Below are positions 9,836 to 18,034 of a stretch of DNA of 50,777 nt, piece after piece. The position numbers and the translations under genes were made by a program. This DNA comes from an uncultured Pelagibacteraceae bacterium. GTDB lineage: Bacteria; Pseudomonadota; Alphaproteobacteria; Pelagibacterales; Pelagibacteraceae. Each line of letters begins with the position of its first letter. Position 1 is the first letter of the stretch. The notes beneath the pieces were generated by a model that saw only the letters and a list, made by a program, of their open reading frames with translations, had not been told where the DNA came from and ran no database searches. The stretch spans positions 64,001 through 114,777 of the forward strand of contig CACGLS010000002.1 in NCBI GenBank assembly GCA_902573985.1. Reading direction: 5' to 3'.

Positions 9836-11134
9836 TTATTTACCTTTTTTTAATCTTATATTTATTGAATATGCATGACCATATAAATTTTCATGTTCTG
9901 CTAAATTTATAACTGATGGCCCCAATCTTTCAATACCTGATTTGGATATTTTTATTAAAGAATGTCGCTTTAAAAAATCTATAACTGACAAACCAGAGGA
10001 AAACTTTGCTGACCCTGATGTTGGAAGCACGTGATTAGGACCAGCTATGTAATCACCCATAGCTTCGGGAGAATATTTTCCAATAAATATTGAGCCTGCA
10101 TTTTTAATATCTTTAATAATTTCTTTGTAATTATTAAAATCGATTTCAAGATGTTCTGGCGCAATAGTATTGACTGCTTTTATAATTTTCTTTTTTGAGC
10201 TAGCAAATACTGCTAATCCATAATTCTTTAAACTTTTTGTAGCTATACTTCTTTTAGGTAATCTTTTAAGTTGTTGTTTTAAATAAAAATTTACAGATTT
10301 GATTAAATTTTTATTGTTAGATATCAAAATTGATTGAGCAAAAATATCGTGCTCCGCTTGTGCAATCAAATCTGCTGCAATCCATTCTGGATTTGAATTT
10401 TTGTCTGCAATTATACTCACTTCAGATGGGCCAGCGACCATATCAATACCAACATCACCAAATACCTCTTTTTTTGCAGCAGCTACAAAGGCATTACCCG
10501 GTCCAACTATTTTGTCAACTTTTTGAAAAGTTTTTGTTCCATAAGAAAAAGCTGCGATCGAATGAGGTCCTCCAACTTTATAAATTTCTTTAACACCACA
10601 CTTTTTTGCAGCATAAATTATTGCTGGATTTACGTTTATTCCTAATGCAGGCGTAGTCATATAAATATTTTTTACACCAGCTACTAAAGCCGGAATACAA
10701 TTCATCAGTACTGTGCTAGGATAACTTGCTGTTCCACCAGGAACATATACTCCAACCTTTTCAATTGCAGAAAATTTATAAGATAATTCATTTTTAAATT
10801 TGTCTTTATAATTAAACGGGTAATATTTTTGTTTTGAGTGAAATTGTTTAATTCTGTTAAAGGCAATATCTATTGAACTTTTTAATTTTTTATCTAATTT
10901 TTCAATAATTTCGTCAATTTCCTTTTTAGAAAATTTTATTTTAATAGTTTTAGTTTTTACCTTTGAAAATTTTTTTTCATATTTTAATAAAGCAAAGTCA
11001 CCATTTTTTTTTACATTTGACAATATTTGTTTAACATAACCAGACTGATTTTTTTGTGCCTGAGATCTTCTATTAAGCAAGGTTTGTAAATTTTTTAAAG
11101 ATTTGTCTCGACTGACATTAAAATATTTAAGCAT
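9836..11134 (-). CDS. hisD: Histidinol dehydrogenase
   Basis: HisD catalyses the last two oxidations of histidine synthesis, L-histidinol to L-histidine, with NAD and a zinc ion. The 432-residue protein has the expected blocks: [62 protein letters not shown] (Gln and His zinc ligands) and [21 protein letters not shown]. Length and motif spacing are normal. Its ATG overlaps the DUF2948 stop by one base (TAATG) and infA follows at once, so translation is probably coupled. The other his genes are not in this window. Confidence 0.97.
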   Translation of the reverse strand: MLKYFNVSRDKSLKNLQTLLNRRSQAQKNQSGYVKQILSNVKKNGDFALLKYEKKFSKVKTKTIKIKFSKKEIDEIIEKLDKKLKSSIDIAFNRIKQFHSKQKYYPFNYKDKFKNELSYKFSAIEKVGVYVPGGTASYPSTVLMNCIPALVAGVKNIYMTTPALGINVNPAIIYAAKKCGVKEIYKVGGPHSIAAFSYGTKTFQKVDKIVGPGNAFVAAAKKEVFGDVGIDMVAGPSEVSIIADKNSNPEWIAADLIAQAEHDIFAQSILISNNKNLIKSVNFYLKQQLKRLPKRSIATKSLKNYGLAVFASSKKKIIKAVNTIAPEHLEIDFNNYKEIIKDIKNAGSIFIGKYSPEAMGDYIAGPNHVLPTSGSAKFSSGLSVIDFLKRHSLIKISKSGIERLGPSVINLAEHENLYGHAYSINIRLKKGK

Positions 11135-11580
11135 TATATAACACTATGTTTTGGTTTATTTTTTGTGTTCCAAGGCTCTCCTTGATCATCAAGTGTAACT
11201 TCAATAACTTCACAAATTATTTTTATTGTTGTATTCCCAGCAAAAATCATTCTCATTTCATAGTTATTATCTATAGTGAGATTGGTTTCAATAGCAAGAA
11301 AATCTAAAAATTGATCATTTTTTGATCGATTTATATTTTTCGAATACACATTTAGCACATTTTCAAATTTTAGTATTGTTCTAATTCTTTTATTTTTTCT
11401 TAAAACGCCTTTTTCTATATCTTCCCACATGAACCTATTTAGCTGCATTAAAAACATTTTGTTTTTTTTTAAATTTGCAATATTTGAAATATTAACAATT
11501 GCATCCTGCAAGTGTGCTGACAATACCTTTAAATCTTCCTCTGTTTTAGCAATTAACTTTAAGTATTTATTTTTCACCAT
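11134..11580 (-). CDS. DUF2948 family protein
   Basis: A protein of about 148 residues with the DUF2948 pattern, a family of unknown function found between murA and hisD in many alphaproteobacteria. Recognisable parts are KLIAKTEEDLKVLSAHLQD near the start, QLNRFMWED in the middle, and FAGNTTIKIICEVIEVTLDD followed by GEPWNTKNKPKH at the end. I chose the ATG at 11580 (MVKNKYLKL), because it leaves four bases after the deacetylase stop and matches usual family starts. An ATG at 11598 would add six residues and overlap the upstream gene. Its position before hisD is the ancestral one; its usual neighbour murA is now more than 4 kb upstream. Confidence 0.85.
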   Translation of the reverse strand: MVKNKYLKLIAKTEEDLKVLSAHLQDAIVNISNIANLKKNKMFLMQLNRFMWEDIEKGVLRKNKRIRTILKFENVLNVYSKNINRSKNDQFLDFLAIETNLTIDNNYEMRMIFAGNTTIKIICEVIEVTLDDQGEPWNTKNKPKHSVI

Positions 11581-11584
11581 TAAA

Positions 11585-12529
11585 TTAACTGATGGCAACT
11601 TTCATTTTTACAAGTGAAGCTTTATTTTCCTCGTATAAATCTATTCTTGGTAAATAATGTAAAATGCTTTTATTTGTAAGTCTTCCTTTGATAAGAGTTG
11701 TTGAATAATCAAAGAACTTCGAAGCTATATCTATACTAGCTTGATTTATACTATTAGGAGATCCATATGGATAGCAGAAACCGTTTACTTTTTTTCCAGT
11801 ATGTTTTTGTATAATATCTTTGCTGCTAATCATTTCATTTTTTAATTCATCAGTAGTTAATCCGCTACAGGCAGTGTGAGAGACTCCATGACTTTGAAAT
11901 GATGACAAATCATTTTTACTTATTTTCTTTACCTCATCCCAACTGATAGCTCTGGGCATCAAATATTTATAATTTTTAAGTTCAGATTTCTGAGGAAGAA
12001 ATTTTAAGAAATAGTTTATATTTTCTTTTATATTAAAACTACTTTCATAATAAATAATTTTTTTTAATTGTTCTATAATTCTTTTTTTATTCATTAAACT
12101 TTTATTTTTTTTTAAATCTTTTGGAACAGTATATTCCTTGTCTTTAAGATAATATTCTAATAATTGAATTTTTTGAAACGGTAAATTTTCTCCATTTAAA
12201 TAATTAACTGGTAAAAAAAAAGTAACTGGCCAATTATGTTTTAAACAGACATCCCAACTATTTCTTACAGTTTCCTCTACTCCATCATCAAATGTAATAG
12301 AAAAACAATTTTTATTCGACTTTTCAGATATTTGCCTTTTAATAAGTTCATCAAGAGGTATTGGTTTTGCAGGTAATAAACATTCTATATGACTTTTAAA
12401 AGTTTGAGGTGAAAGATCATGAAATGACAAAATAAAACCGTTAGAACTTTTGTTCAATAATTTTTGATATAGATCAAAAAACAATTTAGAATTAAATGGA
12501 TAACTTATAAAGTTTTTAATATTTTTCAT
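11585..12529 (-). CDS. Polysaccharide deacetylase family protein (NodB-like)
   Basis: A 314-residue carbohydrate esterase family 4-type protein, expected to remove acetyl groups from an N- or O-acetylated glycan using a metal ion. All three core motifs are visible: CFSITFDDGVEETV with Asp81-Asp82, SHGVSHT with His214 and His218 as metal ligands, and FCYPYG at 252-256. There is no clear signal peptide or membrane segment, so it probably acts on a precursor in the cytoplasm or on a lipid-linked intermediate. It starts three bases after the SGNH/carbamoyltransferase fusion gene and the two form an accessory pair inserted in the murA-hisD operon. The substrate is unknown. Confidence 0.87.
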   Translation of the reverse strand: MKNIKNFISYPFNSKLFFDLYQKLLNKSSNGFILSFHDLSPQTFKSHIECLLPAKPIPLDELIKRQISEKSNKNCFSITFDDGVEETVRNSWDVCLKHNWPVTFFLPVNYLNGENLPFQKIQLLEYYLKDKEYTVPKDLKKNKSLMNKKRIIEQLKKIIYYESSFNIKENINYFLKFLPQKSELKNYKYLMPRAISWDEVKKISKNDLSSFQSHGVSHTACSGLTTDELKNEMISSKDIIQKHTGKKVNGFCYPYGSPNSINQASIDIASKFFDYSTTLIKGRLTNKSILHYLPRIDLYEENKASLVKMKVAIS

Positions 12530-12532
12530 TTT

Positions 12533-15500
12533 CTAGAACATTTCATAAATATTTTCTGATATTTTTCCGTCATAATTATAATTATCTGTTTTATTCTTTT
12601 TTGAAATTTCCATTAATTTTATAATATTTCTTTTCATAGCTTCAGCAAATTTCTTGTCTCTCCAATAATTTAATATAATTTCACCCATTTTCTCTGGACT
12701 GAAGTCTTCTTTGTCTAGTTCTTTTGGGATTTCAAAAATATCCTGAAGTCTGCTCTCTTTTGAACAATCTTCCCATCCTGTTTTGAAACTCAAGTTAAAA
12801 TTACTAAATTCTTTTAAATTTTTATATATCTTGTTAATTTCTTTAAAAGAATTTTGAAATTCTTCTCCTGTGTTTTCTTCTTTTATATAAATTTTTTCTT
12901 TTTCAAGATTTTTCTTTTGTTTATCTTTATAAATTAAAAAATTTTCGAGGACCAAAACATCCATATTTGTTCTCTCAAAACACTTATATGCATCAAAAGG
13001 TGAATTTACTATGGGTTCACCTCTCACATTGAAAGATGTATTGATCAATAATGGACAAGAGTTTTTATTATCAAATTCTTTTAATAAATTGAAAAATTTT
13101 TCATTGCTCTTATGATCAACTGTTTGAATTCTAGCAGAATAATCAACGTGTGTAATTGCAGGGACTTCGCTTCTTTTTTCTCTCACAATTTCGAGCATAT
13201 CATCAGTGACTTTTGAAGATTTTGGTTTTCTGATTGCAACATTTACTGGAGCAACAAACATCATATAAGGACTTGGTTGATTTAGTTCAAAATATCTACT
13301 TACTTTGTCAATTAAAATTGCTGGCGCAAAAGGCCTAAATGACTCTCTAAATTTAATTTTGAGATTAATTTTTGTTTGCATATCTTGATTTCGCGCATCT
13401 CCTATGATTGATCTTGATCCCAAAGCTCTAGGACCAAATTCTGTTCTACCTTGAAATAATCCAATCACTTTACTTTCTGAAATTAACTCAGAAATAATCT
13501 TGTTCCTCATTTTTTCATCTTGATAAAATTCATAATTAATATCTGATGAATCCAAAAAAGATTTTATCTCATCAAGACTCCAGGATGGACCTAAAAGCGA
13601 TCCTTTTTGAGCTGTTAAATTTTCATCATCATTTTTTCTTAAATTTTTGAGGTAAGAATAATAGACATCATAAGCGCAACCTAAAGATGAACCTGCGTCT
13701 CCTGAAGCAGGCTGCACCCAAATATTTTTAAATAACTTAGACTTCAATAGGACTCCGTTTGCTACACAATTCAAAGCAACTCCGCCAGATAAACAAAGAT
13801 TGTTTTCTCCAGTAATTTTTTTTGTATATTCTGCCATCTTAAGTATTATTTTTTCAGTCACTTTTTGAATAGAACTTGCAATATTCATATGCTCTCTCAA
13901 AATTTTACTCTCGGGAACTCTTTTTTTTATTTTAAATAGATTTTCAAAGTTTTTATTAGTCATTACAGAACCCTCAAGATAATTAAAATATTTTTGATTA
14001 ATTTTAATTGAACCATCTTCATTTAGTTTAATTAGATTATTTAGAATTAAATCATAATAAATTGGTTCACCATAAGGAGCTAATCCCATCATTTTATATT
14101 CACCGGAGTTTACTTTAAAACCTAAAAATTGAGTAAAAGAGGAATAAAGCAGACCAACTGAGTCTGGAAAAGATATCTCTTTAACCATATTTATAGTGTT
14201 ATTTTTTCCAATACCTATGCTAGCAGTTGTCCATTCCCCGACTCCATCTATAGTAAGAATTGCTGAACTCTTAAATGGAGATGGGAAAAAAGCTGAAGCA
14301 AGATGAGATCTATGATGATAAGTATGTAGAATTTTACCTTTATATTTTAATTGTTTTCTTATTAAACTTGGTACAAATAATTTGTGTGTAAGCCATTTTG
14401 GGATATACTTATTCCAACTCCTAAGACTATTTGGATACGTCTTTAAAAAGCTGTACATAATTCTTTCTAAAGTTAAATATGCATTATCATAGTAAACTAC
14501 AGCTTCTAATTCACTTGGGTTTATTCCTGCCTCCTCCAGACAGAAATTAATAGCAAACCTTGGAAAGCTTTGATCATTTTTCTTTCTTGTAAATCTTTCC
14601 TCTTGAGCCGCTGCAATTATTTTTCCGTTTTTAATTAAAGTTGCTGCAGAGTCGTGATAAAATGCTGAGATACCTAGAATATAACAAGGTTTATCTTGAG
14701 AATTTGAGGTTATATCAATTTTTGAAGATTTATTTAAAGAAAAAATGTTCAACTTTTCAATTTTTTCTTTGAGACTCTGAGCTATAATTTTATGTCCGAA
14801 AGAGGAAAAGTGAGCTTTATCATCTGATAATGGTAATTTTTTTTTTTCATCTAAATCAAGATTTTTTAAGCAAGCTAAAGGATCAAAAATAAATCTTTTT
14901 TCTTTTTCATCTTCGAATGATTTGAAGAAATCTTGATATATTGGTCGTGCTCCATCGAAATAGTAATGGTAAGTTGGTATGGGCATTAATATAGTTGGTG
15001 TATCTCCAATAGAATCTAAAAATTTTTTCAAGATATTTTCTAATAATTTATAACCATCGCAATTTTTATTTCTGTAATCTTTATAAGGCTGATAAAAATT
15101 TTTTATTAAAAATGATCGTGCCTGAGTAAGGCTATTATTATAATCTTTATTTAATTTTTTGTATATTTTAGTTTTTCTCAAATAATTAATTGAGTGATAA
15201 AGTTTTTTTTGATCAGATGGAATTTGCCATTGTACTTTATTTTTATCTATTTTATCAAAATTTCCGTCAAATTTATTTACTGGGAAGTTTTCTAATTTTA
15301 TCTGTTGGCCGCTAATATTAAAAAAAGGCTTTGAAATTAACGATCGTTTTTTTGTAAAAAAATCTAACGCTTCTCTGTATTGAACTTTATTTCTTTCAAT
15401 ATTTTCAACTAAAACTCCTATTATAATTAAATCTGCTTCAACCTCCTTTGCATATTTTTCCCAAATTAAAAATTGCTGATCTGTGCCCGTGCCTGACACA

Positions 15501-15790
15501 GCATAATTAAAAACCTCAGCATCAAAATAATTTTGAATTAAATCAGAATATCTCTGCTCGTTACTGACACCGTCTGCAGCAGTATTTGAGTCTCCAAAGA
15601 AAAGTATCCTTTTCTTTTTACTCTTTTTTTTATTAAATTCGATATTAGATCTAAATCCTTGTGAGTTAGTTTTGATGAAATAACCTCCATCATTATCAAT
15701 CAATCTTGCTTTAAGATTCGGAACGTATAAATGTCCAATATTTTTATTAAATGTAATTATTTGTCTGTGTGTTTTATTAACTGCTTCCAT
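12533..15790 (-). CDS. SGNH-hydrolase / NodU-type carbamoyltransferase fusion protein
   Basis: A 1085-residue fusion. Residues 1-350 form an SGNH/GDSL-type esterase: FFGDSNTAADG with Ser68, NYAVSGTGTDQQ near 95-106, and DDKAHFSSFGH with the Asp/His pair near 324-327. Residues 369-955 form a NodU/CmcH/TobZ carbamoyltransferase: YILGISAFYHDSAATLI, EERFTRKKND, YHHRSHLASAFFPS (491-504, nucleotide/metal-binding His cluster), LSGGVALNCVANG (667-679), and the C-terminal domain GRTEFGPRALGSRSIIGDAR (781-800) and INTSFNVRGEPIV. Such enzymes use carbamoyl phosphate and ATP to O-carbamoylate sugars or natural products. The last 130 residues match nothing I know. The gene follows murA by nine bases and precedes the deacetylase by three. 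The likely role is carbamoyl/acyl editing of a surface glycan. Confidence 0.9.
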   Translation of the reverse strand: MEAVNKTHRQIITFNKNIGHLYVPNLKARLIDNDGGYFIKTNSQGFRSNIEFNKKKSKKKRILFFGDSNTAADGVSNEQRYSDLIQNYFDAEVFNYAVSGTGTDQQFLIWEKYAKEVEADLIIIGVLVENIERNKVQYREALDFFTKKRSLISKPFFNISGQQIKLENFPVNKFDGNFDKIDKNKVQWQIPSDQKKLYHSINYLRKTKIYKKLNKDYNNSLTQARSFLIKNFYQPYKDYRNKNCDGYKLLENILKKFLDSIGDTPTILMPIPTYHYYFDGARPIYQDFFKSFEDEKEKRFIFDPLACLKNLDLDEKKKLPLSDDKAHFSSFGHKIIAQSLKEKIEKLNIFSLNKSSKIDITSNSQDKPCYILGISAFYHDSAATLIKNGKIIAAAQEERFTRKKNDQSFPRFAINFCLEEAGINPSELEAVVYYDNAYLTLERIMYSFLKTYPNSLRSWNKYIPKWLTHKLFVPSLIRKQLKYKGKILHTYHHRSHLASAFFPSPFKSSAILTIDGVGEWTTASIGIGKNNTINMVKEISFPDSVGLLYSSFTQFLGFKVNSGEYKMMGLAPYGEPIYYDLILNNLIKLNEDGSIKINQKYFNYLEGSVMTNKNFENLFKIKKRVPESKILREHMNIASSIQKVTEKIILKMAEYTKKITGENNLCLSGGVALNCVANGVLLKSKLFKNIWVQPASGDAGSSLGCAYDVYYSYLKNLRKNDDENLTAQKGSLLGPSWSLDEIKSFLDSSDINYEFYQDEKMRNKIISELISESKVIGLFQGRTEFGPRALGSRSIIGDARNQDMQTKINLKIKFRESFRPFAPAILIDKVSRYFELNQPSPYMMFVAPVNVAIRKPKSSKVTDDMLEIVREKRSEVPAITHVDYSARIQTVDHKSNEKFFNLLKEFDNKNSCPLLINTSFNVRGEPIVNSPFDAYKCFERTNMDVLVLENFLIYKDKQKKNLEKEKIYIKEENTGEEFQNSFKEINKIYKNLKEFSNFNLSFKTGWEDCSKESRLQDIFEIPKELDKEDFSPEKMGEIILNYWRDKKFAEAMKRNIIKLMEISKKNKTDNYNYDGKISENIYEMF

Positions 15791-15799
15791 AATTTTAAG

Positions 15800-17056
15800 C
15801 TAAATTCTCTTAATAAGAGCTTTACATTTTTGAAGTTTAACCTCTAATTTTTCATAACCTCTATCTAAATGGTAAATTCGATTTATTATAGTTCTTTTAT
15901 CAGCTACTAAGCCTGCCAGAACTAAACTCACAGACGCTCTCAAGTCTGTTGCCATCACCTCTGCTCCAGTAAGTTTAGAAGGGCCAATCACAAAAGCTGT
16001 TTTATTTCTAATAACTATATTTGCACCCATTCTTTTTAATTCAGGAACATGCATAAACCGATTTTCAAAAATATTTTCTACAATTTTTGATGTTCCATCT
16101 GCCTGTGTCATCAAAACCATTAATTGTGCCTGTAAGTCTGTAGGAAATCCTGGGTAAGGCATAGTTTTTATATTTATTTTTTTCAATTTCTTTCCTTTTG
16201 AAATCTCTATAGAATTTTTTGAAACTTTGATATCTATTCCCATTTTTTTTAAAACATTGATTTCATTTTTTATAACATTTGTATCAATTTTTGTGATTTT
16301 AATTTTTTTTCCAATTAATGCTGCTGCAATCATATAAGTACCTAGCTCGATTCGATCAAATATAATTTTATGTTTAATTTTTTTTATAATCTTTTCATTT
16401 TTAAAAATAATTATTTTCCTTCCTTTAACATCAATTCTGCTGCCTAATTTTTTTAAAAAATTTATAAGATCCATAATTTCTGGTTCAATTGCACAATTTT
16501 TTAATATTGTTTTACCTCTCGCATTAAAAGCTGCCAATAATGCATTTTCAGTTGCTCCAACAGATATTTTAGGGAAAATGATTGTGGTTCCAACTAATCC
16601 CTTTGGTGTATTTGCTAGAATGTAGCCATCTTTAATTTTAATTCTTGCTCCTAATTTTTTTAAAGCGAATAAGTGTAAATCAACTGGTCTTGTACCTATA
16701 GCACACCCCCCTGGAAGGGAAACTTTTGCTTTTTTAAATTTTGTCAAGAGAGGACCTAGTGCTAAAACTCCTGCTCTCATAGTTTTAACTAATTTGTACG
16801 GGGCTAAAGTATTTATTTTTTTAAAATTGTTTTTTATATTGATTGAATTTTTTTTTTTTGAAATCTTGATGCTTGCACCCATAAACTTTAAAAGTTCTAC
16901 CATTGTAAAAATATCTTTAACCATTGGAATATTGGAAAGGTTTACTTCTTTTGCAAGAATTGATGCAGCTAGTATTGGGAGTGTCGCGTTTTTTGAACCA
17001 GATATTAAGATTTTTCCTTTAAGACTTGTCTTGCCTTTGATCAAAAGTTTTTGCAT
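15800..17056 (-). CDS. murA: UDP-N-acetylglucosamine 1-carboxyvinyltransferase
   Basis: MurA transfers enolpyruvate from PEP to UDP-GlcNAc, the first committed step of peptidoglycan synthesis. The 418-residue protein has the EPSP-synthase-like inside-out barrel with ISGSKNATLPILAASIL (Lys22, Asn23) and the active-site loop LPGGCAIGTRPVDLH, with the fosfomycin-target cysteine Cys118 intact. Further motifs are YPGFPTDLQAQLMVLMTQADG and DLRASVSLVLAGL. It follows dcd by eight bases and is followed after nine by the SGNH/carbamoyltransferase fusion. In related genomes DUF2948 comes next, so the following two genes are an insertion. MurA itself looks complete and ordinary apart from its very high lysine content. 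Confidence 0.97.
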   Translation of the reverse strand: MQKLLIKGKTSLKGKILISGSKNATLPILAASILAKEVNLSNIPMVKDIFTMVELLKFMGASIKISKKKNSINIKNNFKKINTLAPYKLVKTMRAGVLALGPLLTKFKKAKVSLPGGCAIGTRPVDLHLFALKKLGARIKIKDGYILANTPKGLVGTTIIFPKISVGATENALLAAFNARGKTILKNCAIEPEIMDLINFLKKLGSRIDVKGRKIIIFKNEKIIKKIKHKIIFDRIELGTYMIAAALIGKKIKITKIDTNVIKNEINVLKKMGIDIKVSKNSIEISKGKKLKKINIKTMPYPGFPTDLQAQLMVLMTQADGTSKIVENIFENRFMHVPELKRMGANIVIRNKTAFVIGPSKLTGAEVMATDLRASVSLVLAGLVADKRTIINRIYHLDRGYEKLEVKLQKCKALIKRI

Positions 17057-17064
17057 TAAAAGTC

Positions 17065-17619
17065 TCAGATTTTTGGAAGTGTTACACCTTTTTGTTTCAT
17101 GTATTTACCTTTTCTACTTGCATAAGTTACATTTGGTTTTTCGTTCCCTTTAATAAAAATAAACTGAGCAACTCCCTCATTAGCGTAAATTTTTGCAGGA
17201 AGAGGAGTTGTATTTGAAAATTCAAGTGTAACATGGCCTTCCCAACCAGGTTCTAATGGTGTGACATTCACTATAATTCCACATCTTGCATAAGTCGATT
17301 TGCCAAGACAGATCACTAAAACGTTTTCAGGAATTTTAAAATATTCAATAGTCGTGGCTAATGCAAATGAATTAGGCGGGATGATACATTCTTTACCGAT
17401 TTTTGTTACAAAACTATCCTTTTTAAATTCTTTTGGATCCACTACCCCAGAATTTACATTTGTAAATATTTTAAATTCATTGGAAACTCTTGCATCATAA
17501 CCATACGAAGACAATCCAAAAGAAATTTTTCCTTTTCTAACTTGTTTTTCAACAAATGGCTTGATCATTCCATGTCTTTTTGCATTTTGTTTAATCCATT
17601 TATCTGAAAGAACTGCCAT
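17065..17619 (-). CDS. dcd: dCTP deaminase
   Basis: Dcd deaminates dCTP to dUTP, feeding dTTP synthesis. The 184-residue protein has the homotrimeric dUTPase-like fold with the motifs [39 protein letters not shown], and [20 protein letters not shown] with the catalytic Glu. The end VAQFIFIKG and the tail [17 protein letters not shown] match the proteobacterial type rather than the bifunctional deaminase/dUTPase. It lies eight bases upstream of murA and probably begins this operon together with the small genes just before it. Confidence 0.96.
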   Translation of the reverse strand: MAVLSDKWIKQNAKRHGMIKPFVEKQVRKGKISFGLSSYGYDARVSNEFKIFTNVNSGVVDPKEFKKDSFVTKIGKECIIPPNSFALATTIEYFKIPENVLVICLGKSTYARCGIIVNVTPLEPGWEGHVTLEFSNTTPLPAKIYANEGVAQFIFIKGNEKPNVTYASRKGKYMKQKGVTLPKI

Positions 17620-17729
17620 TTTTTTCCTTATCTATTTTCTTGATTTTTTTTCTTTTTTTTAAATTTTTCCTTAATGACTCCTCTCTTAACTTTAAGATTA
17701 AATCTTTTTTTTTATAAAAAGATTTCATT
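17601..17729 (-). CDS. Possible 42-residue basic protein
   Basis: A short frame, [20 protein letters not shown] onward to a TAA inside the dcd start region, gives 42 residues that are mostly Lys, Arg and Leu. It starts five bases after the 64-residue gene and ends 19 bases inside dcd, an arrangement that would couple the three genes. I recognise no family. In such AT-rich DNA a frame of this size can arise by chance, and the composition (long A-runs giving Lys) weakens the case. The other possibility is that 17620-17734 is just a leader for dcd. Confidence 0.3.
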
Positions 17730-17734
17730 AAAAT

Positions 17735-17929
17735 CTAATTCTTGTCAGGATTAGTGAGATCTTCAAGAGTAATGGGTTTGTTGATATCATGCATTTCTTT
17801 TTTCTTTTTAGAGATATCACTTTCCAAGGACTTTTTTGCTCTTCTTTGTTCTAATCGAGCCTTTTTTTTGGCCTCTTTTTTCATAGCTTTTTCGCCACGA
17901 GTTGATTTGTAATCGTAGTGAATACCCAT
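17735..17929 (-). CDS. Small conserved-looking basic protein, 64 residues
   Basis: A 64-residue protein of unknown function. It begins MGIHYDYKSTRGEKAMKK, continues with an Ala/Lys/Arg helix (KKKARLEQRRAKKS), and ends with an acidic/proline tail (DINKPITLEDLTNPDKN). Support for translation is good: a strong AAGGAG lies five bases before the ATG, rare in this window, where most genes have weak ribosome-binding sites. The basic helix suggests nucleic-acid or ribosome binding, but that is only inference from charge. It is the first gene of the long minus-strand run leading into dcd and murA, and it diverges from the phosphoramidate cluster. Confidence 0.72.
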   Translation of the reverse strand: MGIHYDYKSTRGEKAMKKEAKKKARLEQRRAKKSLESDISKKKKEMHDINKPITLEDLTNPDKN

Positions 17930-17934
17930 AAATA

Positions 17935-17940
17935 CTCCTT
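17935..17940 (-). promoter_or_regulatory. Strong Shine-Dalgarno for the 64-residue gene
   Basis: Minus-strand AAGGAG, five bases before the ATG at 17929. It is a near-perfect anti-16S match and decides the start of this small gene. An AT-rich stretch just upstream (TATATT around 17945-17955) could serve as a -10 element, but I see no convincing -35. Confidence 0.65.
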
Positions 17941-18034
17941 CATTAATATACTTTTACTTCTAGAATCAAAATTATGCAAGCTTCTTATAAAGATTTAATA
18001 AAAAATATGTTAAAGATTTTTATATCTAGTGAAA

